DNA of 64,000 nt, taken from the NCBI RefSeq assembly GCF_003261575.2, contig NZ_CP036175.1, positions 3,720,001 through 3,784,000 of the forward strand. Direction: 5' to 3'. This DNA comes from Klebsiella huaxiensis. Its GTDB lineage: Bacteria > Pseudomonadota > Gammaproteobacteria > Enterobacterales > Enterobacteriaceae. The notes beneath the pieces are model-generated. The model did not search any database and was not told the DNA's origin. It saw only the letters and a program-made list of their open reading frames with translations. A program made the translations under genes and the position numbers. Positions 26,022 to 34,665 of this stretch are shown in pieces (position 1 is the first letter of the stretch; each line of letters opens with the position of its first letter).

Positions 26022-27299
26022 TTAAGAGAACAACATGACAAATGGCCCAATACACATCAGCATGCCAATCAAAATAACGTAATAGACTGATGCCCCACGC
26101 AAATCGACGAATTTATCATTTTTTAGGATAATCACGCCGGGTACGATACAGCTAATAAGACCATAGGTCACACCGCCAAACACAAATACTTTCAGAATCG
26201 GGAAGTTAGTTAATACAATCAACCACAACACCAGAACAACCATAAAGAAAGCAGTAACGGTATTGAATTTCTCGCTATTATTTTTTTGTTTAAAGACTTT
26301 CTCAGCGGCAACCTTTATTAGGCCTACGAAAGATTCATGCACTGCCAGATAGAGCGCCAGGAATGCCGTCACGATGGAGAATACGTTGAGGATCACACTC
26401 ATGTATTTAACAGTGGCACCCGGTATTACTTTTGCCGCCAGAGCAAGTGCAGAAATGTTGTCCTGATAAGCGCGTAATGCATCTGCTTCACTTATAGACA
26501 ATACGATAGACACAACAAATAGTAATACAGTTGCGACCAGAATCACATAGGCCACTTTGTGTACACGCAGTACTTTGTATTTCGCAACTTCTTTATCTTC
26601 TTCACGCTTTTTATAGGCGATGTTCATCGGGTTCAGGATCCCTACAAACATAATGGAGAAGATGGCAAAAGGCAGAGTCGGGAATGTACCAACAACCAGG
26701 TGACTGATGCTTGGTAATTCACCAATGTTGTTCAGGTCCCAGAATGGCACAACCACGAAACCAATAGCGACAATGATCACTAGTTTCACGGCAATCATAC
26801 TGCCTGAAACTTTGAACAGCATCTTCTCGCCTTTGGAGGCAACCAATGACAGTCCTGCTATTAGCAAAAGTGACCACCACCAGTGTTCGGATAACGTCTG
26901 GGTCGTCAAACCGAATGTTTTCAGGTAAGAGGCACTGTCATTGGTAATGGCAAGTGCATATTCTACCATTGATTTCAGCATGGTGATGGAATAAAGCGCT
27001 CCAAGGAATACTCCCCAGCGACTACCGACATAACTCGTAATAATGCTGAGATAAGAATCGTGTTCATCACTCCGCGCCATGGTTTCAATGAACAACTTCT
27101 GCATGTAGAAAACCGCGGGGTAACCCAGGATAACTGCAAGGGCGAATACCCACACGCCTTTCAGACCAACCTGTAATGGGAAAAAGACAATTCCGGAGCC
27201 TATAGCGGCACCGATACACAGCACCACCCATCCCAGATCATACATGGTGAAGGGTATATTCTTTTTATTAATCACTTCGTTATTAATTCCTACACTCAT
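26022..27299 (-). CDS. HAAAP/SdaC-type amino-acid permease
   Basis: About 425 residues with 11 transmembrane segments. The amino terminus DLGWVVLCIGAAIGSGIVFFPLQVGLKG is the signature of the hydroxy/aromatic amino-acid permease family (SdaC, DlsT/CyuP, YhjV). I chose the ATG at 27299 (GGGGA ahead) over the in-frame GTG 12 bases upstream. In enterobacteria, CyuP imports cysteine for the desulfidase CyuA. A comparable pairing with a C-S lyase-like enzyme here suggests uptake of serine, cysteine or a derivative. Substrate is inferred from context. Confidence 0.85.
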   Translation of the reverse strand: MSVGINNEVINKKNIPFTMYDLGWVVLCIGAAIGSGIVFFPLQVGLKGVWVFALAVILGYPAVFYMQKLFIETMARSDEHDSYLSIITSYVGSRWGVFLGALYSITMLKSMVEYALAITNDSASYLKTFGLTTQTLSEHWWWSLLLIAGLSLVASKGEKMLFKVSGSMIAVKLVIIVAIGFVVVPFWDLNNIGELPSISHLVVGTFPTLPFAIFSIMFVGILNPMNIAYKKREEDKEVAKYKVLRVHKVAYVILVATVLLFVVSIVLSISEADALRAYQDNISALALAAKVIPGATVKYMSVILNVFSIVTAFLALYLAVHESFVGLIKVAAEKVFKQKNNSEKFNTVTAFFMVVLVLWLIVLTNFPILKVFVFGGVTYGLISCIVPGVIILKNDKFVDLRGASVYYVILIGMLMCIGPFVMLFS

Positions 27300-27637
27300 A
27301 GGAGTCCCCACTCAACTATAAATAATCAACCCGGCCTGAACATGACAACAAAATATGCTCTTACACTTTGTCAAACTTGCATGGGAAAGTTTCACTAAAA
27401 TTTATGCCGATATTTACAATCAAATAACCACGTCGTTATTAATGATTGAATAGAGAGAGCTTTACACACGGGAAAACCTATGGCGATTGAATATTAGAGA
27501 AAACAGTTTCCACTTTCATTCACATCTAATTATTTAAAAAATCATGATCGACCACTCAATTATTTATTTTTTGTTATCGCCAAATGTGATCTAAGCAATA
27601 GATTTTCATGTTTATACTTTTTGTAACCCGCATTTAA

Positions 27638-27659
27638 AAATGTGATCTACATCGCATTT
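27638..27659. promoter_or_regulatory. Putative CRP-cAMP site in the 340-base control region of the permease operon
   Basis: TGTGATCTACATCGCA differs from the CRP consensus TGTGA-N6-TCACA at one position in the second half, and flanking A/T bases also fit. A weaker half-site (TGTGATCTAAG) lies at 27585. Both are in the long AT-rich gap upstream of the permease gene, roughly 290-350 bases before its start, and just after the stop of the upstream LysR gene. Catabolite control of the amino-acid operon is a reasonable inference. Confidence 0.5.
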
Positions 27660-27671
27660 TGTTATTTTATG

Positions 27672-28607
27672 TTAAGACAAGGCCTCAATGTCATTTTCCC
27701 AAGCATTCCAGGGCTGCTTTTCTTCAATCAGGAAATCGATAAAAGAACGTACTTTGGGGTTGCGAAACTTGCTGGGAAAGTAAAGTGCATAAAGACTGTG
27801 TGTGGGATAGGCATACTTCCCGTCAAGCTTTAGCGGCACCAGCTCACCGCTGGTTATATGCTTACTGAATAGATAAGAAGGTAGCCAGGCAATTCCCTGC
27901 CCTGAAAGCGCAGCCTTTAACAATATCAGACTGCTATTAGCCTGCACCGGTGTCTTCGCTTTTATTTCACGATGTGAATGCTGCAATGGCTTATCAGTGC
28001 GAAGTGTCGGCGTCAAGCCGGGGTATACCAAGCATTCATGACTGGTCAGCTCAACACGCTTTGTCGGTGTGCCCATCCGCTGCAGATAGGCAGGAGAGGC
28101 ACAATACATCCAGCTAATTTTGGAGAGTTTTCGGGCTGCATAATTCTGCGGCGGCGTAGCGGTAATCCTCAATGCAATATCTACATTGTTTTCATTGAGA
28201 TTAATAAGGTGGTCATCAAGGTCCAGAATGAGTTCTGCATCATGATTTTTTTTCCGATACTCTTCAAAAATATCAATCAAATGTGCATAACCAAATGCGA
28301 CGGAACAGGTAATTTTCAATACTCCATGGGGGTGATTAAAATAGCCGCTGGTTGTATTAACAATATCATCAAATTCATTTAACAATTCACTTGCCCGTGA
28401 GACAAAATATTCACCAACGTCGGTCAACTGAAATGTCCGCGTGGTTCTTTGAATAAGTGAAACTCCTAGTTTCTCCTCCATGACAGCAAGACCTTTACTG
28501 ACCGCAGAAGGGGTAAGATTAAGAAGTCTGGCCGCTTCAGAGACCCCTTTTCCTTCGCTTATTTTAACCAGCATTTCTATCTGTTTGATTGTAAGTGGTA
28601 TTGTCAT
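27672..28607 (-). CDS. LysR-family regulator, CrgA/AaeR-like
   Basis: The frame is open further upstream, but the ATG at 28607 begins the standard LysR amino end (MTIPLTIKQIEMLVKI) and gives 311 residues. The helix-turn-helix is KGVSEAARLLNLTPSAVSKGLAVMEEKLG. Subgroup features are IQRTTRTFQLTDVGEYF and a late SLYALYFPSKFRNPKVRSFIDFL. It lies upstream of the permease operon in the same direction and 360 bases away, and may regulate it or be independent. Inducer unknown. Confidence 0.83.
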   Translation of the reverse strand: MTIPLTIKQIEMLVKISEGKGVSEAARLLNLTPSAVSKGLAVMEEKLGVSLIQRTTRTFQLTDVGEYFVSRASELLNEFDDIVNTTSGYFNHPHGVLKITCSVAFGYAHLIDIFEEYRKKNHDAELILDLDDHLINLNENNVDIALRITATPPQNYAARKLSKISWMYCASPAYLQRMGTPTKRVELTSHECLVYPGLTPTLRTDKPLQHSHREIKAKTPVQANSSLILLKAALSGQGIAWLPSYLFSKHITSGELVPLKLDGKYAYPTHSLYALYFPSKFRNPKVRSFIDFLIEEKQPWNAWENDIEALS

Positions 28608-28751
28608 ATCGTCTACTCTAAGGTGATGTGTATAAATTTTGGTAATTAAGATTTGAAGTGGCTCATTTGATAGCAGCAGTATGTGTTGAAAAAAAATCAC
28701 AACCAAAGCAGATTTACTTTAATGCCTGGATAGTTTTTCTTTCATTAAAAA

Positions 28752-28779
28752 AGGCCTGTGCAAAAACATGCACAGGCCT
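28752..28779 (-). terminator. Intrinsic terminator of the cytochrome bd operon
   Basis: A perfect 11-bp stem (AGGCCTGTGCA with TGCACAGGCCT, 6-base loop). On the minus strand it is followed by a run of six T. It lies 110 bases after the last gene of the oxidase operon. Confidence 0.85.
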
Positions 28780-28887
28780 GATCCAAATCATCACATCAAT
28801 TTGCGTTAATCGCTTATGAGGGAGTGTTCGCTTTATAACGCAAAACATAAACCCATGGGCTTAGGCCCCTTTTATTTATTTTGGTGC

Positions 28888-29037
28888 CTATGCTTTCATG
28901 CCTGCAGCCGACATCAAAAAACGAAAAACCATTGAAACAACGCCCAATGCCAGGACACTGAGTGCCCATATCACAATCATCCACACAACGCCTTTCCAGA
29001 AGATAAACCGTCTCTTCTCTGCAAGTGGTTTCATCAT
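28888..29037 (-). CDS. DUF2474-like small membrane subunit of CIO-type oxidase
   Basis: A 49-residue protein starting with two ATG codons after GGAG, nine bases after the oxidase subunit II gene. One transmembrane helix (VVWMIVIWALSVLALGVVSMV) follows a basic amino end (KPLAEKRRFIFWKG). Small one-helix proteins at this place (CydX, AppX, CydY/DUF2474) stabilise cytochrome bd assembly. The two basic residues before FWKG and overall length fit the DUF2474 type associated with cyanide-insensitive oxidases better than CydX. Confidence 0.75.
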   Translation of the reverse strand: MMKPLAEKRRFIFWKGVVWMIVIWALSVLALGVVSMVFRFLMSAAGMKA

Positions 29038-29046
29038 GTTATCTCC

Positions 29047-30051
29047 TCAGTGGTACCCTTCTCCGGCACGGACTTTTCCTCTAAAGACGTAGTAGCTCCA
29101 GAAGGTGTACCCGAGGATAACTGGCAAGACAGGCAAGCTCCCCGCCAACATAAACGCCAGGCTGATTTCTGCAGAAGCGGCCTGATAAATCGTTACCGAA
29201 GGTGGAATGATGTTTGGCCATATACTGATACCTAGACCTGAAAATCCAAGAAAAATTAATAATAGTGTTAATAAGAAAGGGGTGTAGTGTGCATTTTTAC
29301 GAATACCCTGTATAACGCCCCAAAAACTGATTAACACCAGTACTGGAACCGGCAAGAACCAGAACAGATTGGGTAGCGTAAGCCAGCGTTTAGCGATGGC
29401 TGGATGAGTTAACGGAGTCCATACGCTGATAATCCCTATAACCAACAACAGTGCGGTTAGCAGCGGCAGCGTTAAACGGAACATCTTTTTCTGCAATCGA
29501 CCTTCCGTTTTCATGATTAGCCATGTTGACCCTAGCACGCCGTAAGCAATGACCAGACCTGCACCGCAAAACAGTGCAAAAGGTTCAAGCCAGATGAGAG
29601 GTGAACCGGCATATTCTCGTCCATTGACCGGCAACCCATTGATTAAGCTACCGACAACCACACCCTGCATAAAGGTCGCCAAAACGGAACCGGCAATAAA
29701 CGCTTTATCCCAGTGCTGGCGGTGTGCAGGAGGGGCTTTAAAGCGAAATTCAAACGCTACACCACGGAAAATCAGCCCAATCAACATCAGCGTGAGTGGA
29801 GCCGCCAGTGCATCCGCGATGACCGCGTAGGCCAATGGAAACGCACCATAAAGACTGGCCCCTCCCATAACAAGCCAGGTTTCATTGCCATCCCAAACAG
29901 GAGCTACCGTGTTGATCATCAGATCGCGTTCCGACGCGTCTTTATTAAAGGGAAAGATAATCCCTATCCCTAAATCAAAACCGTCCATCACGATGTACAT
30001 CAGGGTGGAGAAAATAATGATGCCGAACCAGACAAGCGAAAGGTCAATCAT
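29047..30051 (-). CDS. cioB: Cytochrome bd-type quinol oxidase subunit II (CioB/CydB-like)
   Basis: The ATG at 30051 follows AGGGAGGGAG and gives 334 residues, against about 336-379 for the family. It begins with LSLVWFGIIIFSTLMYIVMDGFDLGIGIIFPF, the subunit II signature, then NTVAPVWDGNETWLVMGG, with eight or nine helices in total. Subunit II supports haem insertion and quinol oxidase assembly and carries no haem ligands itself in most models. The start overlaps the end of subunit I by eight bases. The symbol is used because subunit I is of the short Q-loop, CIO type; cydB or appB paralog is the alternative naming. Confidence 0.85.
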   Translation of the reverse strand: MIDLSLVWFGIIIFSTLMYIVMDGFDLGIGIIFPFNKDASERDLMINTVAPVWDGNETWLVMGGASLYGAFPLAYAVIADALAAPLTLMLIGLIFRGVAFEFRFKAPPAHRQHWDKAFIAGSVLATFMQGVVVGSLINGLPVNGREYAGSPLIWLEPFALFCGAGLVIAYGVLGSTWLIMKTEGRLQKKMFRLTLPLLTALLLVIGIISVWTPLTHPAIAKRWLTLPNLFWFLPVPVLVLISFWGVIQGIRKNAHYTPFLLTLLLIFLGFSGLGISIWPNIIPPSVTIYQAASAEISLAFMLAGSLPVLPVILGYTFWSYYVFRGKVRAGEGYH

Positions 30052-31465
30052 TCTGGCTCCCTCCCTCAGCATGATTCATGGCTGAAAGTGGACGTGCGGG
30101 CGTATTCATTTGACCGGGCCCCCCCTCCACTGCCTGATGCCCTTCTCCCTCCACGGGTCCCTGCTTAATCAACTGCATCATATAGAGGTACCCCACACCA
30201 AATACGGAACTGTAGACCACGATAAAGGCCAACAGGCTCAAACTCATGTGCAGATCACCATGCGCCGAGACCGCATCCCGGGTTCGTTGCACGCCATAAA
30301 CAACCCACGGCTGACGACCAATTTCTGTTGTGAACCACCCCGCTAAAATGGCAATCAGCCCGGATGGTCCCATCAGCAATGCAAACCAGAGAAATGGTCG
30401 ATAGTGATAAAGTCGCTTTTTATAGCGCAGCCACAGGCTGAAAAAACCCTGCGCAATCATGAACAGTCCCAGACCGACCATCAACCTGAAGGACCAGAAC
30501 ACAACAAGCGAGTTAGGCCTGTCCGCAGCGGGATAACTTTTAAGAGCAGGAACCTGTTTCGTCAGGCTATGGGTCAGAATAAGGCTGCCCAGATAAGGAA
30601 TTTCAACCGCATATTTGGTGCGTTCCTGCGCCATATCCGGCACACCAAAGAGGATAAGCGGCGTAGCTTCACCCGGTCTGTTTTCCCAGTGCCCTTCAAT
30701 GGCAGCAATTTTTGCTGGCTGATATTCGAGGGTGTTCAGGCCATGTCCATCCCCCAGAAAAGCTTGTATGGGTGGCACAATCAGCGCCATCCAGAGCGCC
30801 ATGGAGAACATCTTGCGGATAGCCGGAGTATCGTTCCCTTTGAGCAAATGCCAGGCACCCGAGGCGCCCACAAAAAAAGCACTGGCGAGGAATGCGGCCG
30901 TGGTCATATGCACCAGTCGCCACGGGAAAGAAGGGTTAAGGACAATCTTTAGCCAGTCTTGAGGGACAACCACGCCGTTTTCAATAATGTACCCCTGCGG
31001 TGTATGCATCCAGCTGTTGGATGCCAGGATCCAGAAGGTGGAGATAAGCGTACCCAGCGCCACCATGCAGGTGGCAAAGAAGTGCAGCCCAGGCCCTACT
31101 TTGTTGCGGCCAAAGAGCATGACTCCAAGGAACCCCGCCTCCAGGAAAAAGGCCGTGAGAACTTCATAGGTCAACAGCGGGCCAGTAATGCTTCCGGCAA
31201 ATTGTGAGAAACCACTCCAGTTAGTGCCAAATTGATAAGCCATCACCAACCCGGAGACCACGCCCATGCCAAAGTTCACGGCAAAGACTTTTGACCAAAA
31301 GTGATAAAGATCCTCATAAATGCCCTGGCGTGTTTTCAGCCACATGCCTTCAAGGACCACAAGATAGCTGGCAAGGCCAATAGTGATTGCCGGAAAAATA
31401 ATATGGAACGACACCGTAAAGGCAAATTGAATTCGTGCAAGATGAAATGCATCTAAGCCAAACAT
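30044..31465 (-). CDS. cioA: Cytochrome bd-type quinol oxidase subunit I, short Q-loop (CioA-like)
   Basis: The 473 residues are shorter than E. coli CydA (522), because the Q-loop after helix 6 lacks the long insertion; that defines the CIO subgroup. Visible haem ligands and signatures are His in RIQFAFTVSFHIIFPA (haem d/b595 region), MVMAYQFGTNWSGFSQFAGSITGPLLTYEVLTAFFLEAGFLGVMLFG, and GWFTTEIGRQPWVVYGVQRT. It oxidises ubiquinol or menaquinol and reduces oxygen to water at the inner membrane without pumping protons. CIO enzymes resist cyanide and sulfide. It heads the three-gene unit with cioB and the DUF2474 gene, preceded by a long mRNA hairpin. Confidence 0.88.
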   Translation of the reverse strand: MFGLDAFHLARIQFAFTVSFHIIFPAITIGLASYLVVLEGMWLKTRQGIYEDLYHFWSKVFAVNFGMGVVSGLVMAYQFGTNWSGFSQFAGSITGPLLTYEVLTAFFLEAGFLGVMLFGRNKVGPGLHFFATCMVALGTLISTFWILASNSWMHTPQGYIIENGVVVPQDWLKIVLNPSFPWRLVHMTTAAFLASAFFVGASGAWHLLKGNDTPAIRKMFSMALWMALIVPPIQAFLGDGHGLNTLEYQPAKIAAIEGHWENRPGEATPLILFGVPDMAQERTKYAVEIPYLGSLILTHSLTKQVPALKSYPAADRPNSLVVFWSFRLMVGLGLFMIAQGFFSLWLRYKKRLYHYRPFLWFALLMGPSGLIAILAGWFTTEIGRQPWVVYGVQRTRDAVSAHGDLHMSLSLLAFIVVYSSVFGVGYLYMMQLIKQGPVEGEGHQAVEGGPGQMNTPARPLSAMNHAEGGSQND

Positions 31466-31478
31466 ATTCTCTCCTTAT

Positions 31479-31528
31479 TATGGGCGAAATACTTACTCAG
31501 GACTGAGTTCCCGATGATTTCGCCCATA
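31479..31528 (-). promoter_or_regulatory. Long two-tier hairpin in the cioA leader
   Basis: A perfect 12-bp outer stem (TATGGGCGAAAT at 31479-31490 with ATTTCGCCCATA at 31517-31528) encloses an inner 6-bp stem (ACTCAG at 31495-31500 with CTGAGT at 31503-31508). Its base ends three to five bases before the ribosome site of cioA. It may insulate the gene from upstream transcripts, stabilise the processed mRNA, or be a regulatory leader. There is no U-run directly behind it. Confidence 0.55.
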
Positions 31529-31590
31529 GCATCACCTGCAGATTTACCTGCTGGGATATCCGGATAATATAAATAACGAGGTGATATTAA

Positions 31591-32112
31591 TTAAATATCC
31601 AGCGCAACCAGAAAACGAGAAACCATGTTATAAGCAGCAACAGTGGCTACGGCTTCTACCGTTTTAGTATCACCAATCCATGATTTTAATAACTCGATCA
31701 GGTCAGCATCCACGGTAACATTTTTTGTTGACTGGTAGGTAAGAGAGAGCAGTGCCAGCTCAATTTGGTTAAATAAGGTCTCATCAACAACGGCTTGTTT
31801 CAATGCCTGCGCTTTTGCTTCGTTGCCGCCTGCTTGCAGATATGCCGGGTAATGCACCCCCCATTCAAATTCTGCGTTGTTCAATACCGCAACACGCAAC
31901 ATGATGAGTTCACGATATTCAAGCTCAAGGCTGAAATTTGCGCGAACCCGGCGCAGAAGTTCGTTCCAGCCAGTAGCCAACGGGAAACTCTTAAGCAAAA
32001 CCCTATCAATACCAATTAATTCCCCACCGGGCCGACGCGCTTGCATCGCTTCCAGCAACTCCGCAGGAACAGGATCATTATCCTGCCATGGCATAACACG
32101 TACATTACTCAT
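31591..32112 (-). CDS. Carboxymuconolactone decarboxylase/AhpD-like family protein
   Basis: The 173 residues match the CMD family: MPWQDNDPVPAELLEAMQARRPGGELIGID, then LEYRELIMLRVAVLNNAEFEWGVHYPAYLQAGG. The usual AhpD CxxC is absent (the motif region reads NNAEFEWGVH), so peroxidase activity through a Cys pair is unlikely. It follows the thioredoxin-like gene in the same direction and precedes the oxidase operon by about 125 bases. A role as small-molecule lyase or unknown redox function is possible. Confidence 0.78.
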   Translation of the reverse strand: MSNVRVMPWQDNDPVPAELLEAMQARRPGGELIGIDRVLLKSFPLATGWNELLRRVRANFSLELEYRELIMLRVAVLNNAEFEWGVHYPAYLQAGGNEAKAQALKQAVVDETLFNQIELALLSLTYQSTKNVTVDADLIELLKSWIGDTKTVEAVATVAAYNMVSRFLVALDI

Positions 32113-32167
32113 AGAATCCTCGTGCAGATGAATTTTTATATTTCGTAATTAGAAGGCTTGTTTATTC

Positions 32168-32491
32168 TTAATCCAGAATATGCGAAATCAGGGTATCGAA
32201 ATCGCTTTTAGATCTGACACCCGCAAACTCCATAACCACCTCTCCCCTGACAAACAACTTGAAGAAAGGAATAGAACGAATGCCATGTTGAGCCGCTAAT
32301 TCTGGTTGCTCATCGACATTCACTTTAATAATTTTTAATTTCCCTTCATTCTCCTGTGCAATTTCGTCAATGACAGGGGAAACAGAACGGCATGGGCTAC
32401 ACCAGGGTGCCCAGAAATCAATTAAGACAGGAAGCTTTGCTTCCAGTACTTCACTCGAAAACTCTTCAACAGACAGCTCTTTAATTGCCAT
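32168..32491 (-). CDS. Thioredoxin-like protein with CSPC active site
   Basis: The 107 residues are a single thioredoxin fold: PVLIDFWAPWCSPCRSVSPVIDEIA, then IIKVNVDEQPELAAQHGIRSIPFFKLFVRGEVV with the cis-Pro in SIPF. The active site is CSPC instead of canonical CGPC. No signal peptide, so cytoplasmic. It is distinct from housekeeping TrxA and is co-directional with dehydrogenase, amine oxidase and CMD genes, so it probably serves as the reductant for this stress cluster. Confidence 0.88.
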   Translation of the reverse strand: MAIKELSVEEFSSEVLEAKLPVLIDFWAPWCSPCRSVSPVIDEIAQENEGKLKIIKVNVDEQPELAAQHGIRSIPFFKLFVRGEVVMEFAGVRSKSDFDTLISHILD

Positions 32492-32525
32492 AATTCTTTT
32501 CCTTTATATTTTTTTGCAGGTGGTT

Positions 32526-33548
32526 CTATTGATTCACTGTGAGAACCATGCGGAATTTGGCCTCGCCCGAGCGCATTTTTCGCCAGGCCTGCTGCGCGTT
32601 TTCCAGTGGCAGAGTTTCAATCATGGCGCGCACATCGGTCAGCAGGCTGAAATCCAGGGCTTTCTCTAATTCAACAGGTGTCCCGGTAATGGCACCCTGT
32701 ACAGAAATTTCCCTGCCTACCATAAAGCCCGGCATCAGTGACAAGTTGTCTTTTCCAACCCCCACCACCATCAATTTCCCTTGAGGGGCAAGTGCAGGTA
32801 CAAGCGCAGATACGGCAGAACTATCGGTGATGGTCGACAAAATTACCTGCGCTCCCCCTAACCCTTTAATCACTTCTACCGCATCCTCTTTATTGATATC
32901 GATATAAACGTGCGCCCCAAGTGCCTTAACGTCCTGAGCGATGTCATCACCCCGTCCTACCGCGACCACACGAAATCCCATTTTTCGCGCATATTGCAAT
33001 GCGAGATGGCCAAGCCCACCCACACCCTGAATGACCACGGTATCACCCGCCTGGGCCCGGGATTTTCTTAACGCGTTGAAAGTAGCAATACCGGCGCAGA
33101 GCAAGGGGGCGGCGTCTACGGAAGAGAGGTCTTCCGGGATAGCCACCAGCCCCGTGGCTCTTGCAAGCATATACTCCGCATACCCGCCATCACGCGAACT
33201 GCCGGTGACTGGCTGATTTTGACAAAGATTAAAGTGACCAAGACGGCACTGCTCACAGGCGTTACAGTGCCCGCCCAGACGGCCAATACCGACACGCTGT
33301 CCTGGTTTTAAATAAGCCGGGACCTGCTCTGACACTTGAACGATAGTACCCACCACCTCGTGGCCGGGTACTCGAGGATACTCTACCCCTTTCTCAAGTC
33401 CTTCAATGGCCCCCGTATCAGCACCACAGATGCCACAAGCTTCCACTTTTATCAGCACCTCGCCTGGGCCGGGAACCGGTATCACACGTTCGACCATTTC
33501 CAGTTGACCTGGAGTTGTGACTTGCATGGCTTTATATGTCTTTTTCAT
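32526..33548 (-). CDS. Zinc-dependent medium-chain alcohol dehydrogenase
   Basis: The ATG at 33548 gives 340 residues, standard for the family. It contains the catalytic-zinc GHEVVGTIVQV preceded by CGICGAD, the structural-zinc cluster CNACEQCRLGHFNLC, and the Rossmann motif GVGGLGHLALQYA. Such enzymes oxidise alcohols or reduce aldehydes with NAD(P). It follows the amine oxidase, whose products are aldehydes, which gives a plausible metabolic link. The specific substrate is unknown. Confidence 0.87.
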   Translation of the reverse strand: MKKTYKAMQVTTPGQLEMVERVIPVPGPGEVLIKVEACGICGADTGAIEGLEKGVEYPRVPGHEVVGTIVQVSEQVPAYLKPGQRVGIGRLGGHCNACEQCRLGHFNLCQNQPVTGSSRDGGYAEYMLARATGLVAIPEDLSSVDAAPLLCAGIATFNALRKSRAQAGDTVVIQGVGGLGHLALQYARKMGFRVVAVGRGDDIAQDVKALGAHVYIDINKEDAVEVIKGLGGAQVILSTITDSSAVSALVPALAPQGKLMVVGVGKDNLSLMPGFMVGREISVQGAITGTPVELEKALDFSLLTDVRAMIETLPLENAQQAWRKMRSGEAKFRMVLTVNQ

Positions 33549-33567
33549 TACGTCTCTCCTTGTCATT

Positions 33568-34665
33568 TCATTCGGAAATGGATCCGGTGTTTGATGCCAT
33601 CTTTGCCGTCAGTCGGTTAACACCTTCTCGTGCCGCTTCAATAGCACCCGCGAGATAGCCGGGAACCGTCGCAGACCATTCACTGGCAATGCCTGTCAGG
33701 CAATGCGCCCACTCACCTTCGGCAGGAAAAGCAGGGGGAGCATGATGCTCTGCCTGTAACACTAAATCGTGTGGCGTGGCCGTAAAGGGATCGGCTGACC
33801 AGTCTTTAAGAAACTCAGCAATGGGAAACGCGGCTTTATCACCAAATAGCCTGACCATCTGCGCACGGCACAGTGAAAGCACGGTATCTTCCCCAAGCGA
33901 CTGGCGAGATTGCGCGGGAATGCCGAGAAAACCAAAAAGGGCATTGACCCCACCAGGCACGGATACGTCATGCAACTCACCCAGCGGGCCGACCATACTT
34001 CGCCCTTCACCGGACAGCCCATCTGCCGTCCAGAATGATTCATCATAGAGCGCAATATATTTTGCCTGCGGTGCCATCCACGTGCCGGTATGCCCCCAGT
34101 CGTCTGTTAATTTTTTGGGTAGTGAAGGGGTAAAGTGAATAGTGTTAGCCAGCATGGGAGGCAACGCCAACAGCAGATGTTCGGCCTGTACGACGAGATG
34201 CTCACCGCTCATTGTGATGCCTCGTAGCGTGATCTGTTCGTCCGCACGTTCGGCATGGGTGATACGCACGCCGGTGAAGATATTTTCTGCTGGCAACCGT
34301 TGTTGAAGTTTTTCTATCACCTGAGACATGCCATCACGCACACGCATGGCAGGAGGGGAAGAGACATATCCGGGGTGGCGAGAAATCGAACCGATGGAGC
34401 GTTCATACAACAAATCACCCGCTTCATTTTGCGGGATAAGCGCAACACCCAATTCCGCGAGCACCCTGACCACATCAGGCTGTACGGCAGGCCAGATCCA
34501 GGTTGCACCTAAATCAACGCCCGTATTTCCGGCCTGCTGGATGCGCCCTCCAGTAAACTCCCTACCTTCAAGCAAGAGATAATTGATATTGGCTCGCTCC
34601 AGCAGACTGGCGGCATATAAGCCACTTAAGCCCGCGCCGACGATAGATACCTGCGTTTTTATCAT
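33568..34665 (-). CDS. FAD-dependent amine oxidase
   Basis: The 365 residues start with the FAD fingerprint VSIVGAGLSGLYAASLLERANINYLLLEGR, followed by GGRIQQ and GATWIWP, the flavin monoamine oxidase pattern. The C-terminal FAD box reads LTGIASEWSATVPGYLAGAIEAA. It is shorter than typical bacterial amine oxidases (430-500), which suggests a reduced substrate domain. It overlaps the cupin gene by four bases and precedes the alcohol dehydrogenase, so one oxidation route (amine to aldehyde to alcohol or acid) is plausible. Confidence 0.83.
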   Translation of the reverse strand: MIKTQVSIVGAGLSGLYAASLLERANINYLLLEGREFTGGRIQQAGNTGVDLGATWIWPAVQPDVVRVLAELGVALIPQNEAGDLLYERSIGSISRHPGYVSSPPAMRVRDGMSQVIEKLQQRLPAENIFTGVRITHAERADEQITLRGITMSGEHLVVQAEHLLLALPPMLANTIHFTPSLPKKLTDDWGHTGTWMAPQAKYIALYDESFWTADGLSGEGRSMVGPLGELHDVSVPGGVNALFGFLGIPAQSRQSLGEDTVLSLCRAQMVRLFGDKAAFPIAEFLKDWSADPFTATPHDLVLQAEHHAPPAFPAEGEWAHCLTGIASEWSATVPGYLAGAIEAAREGVNRLTAKMASNTGSISE

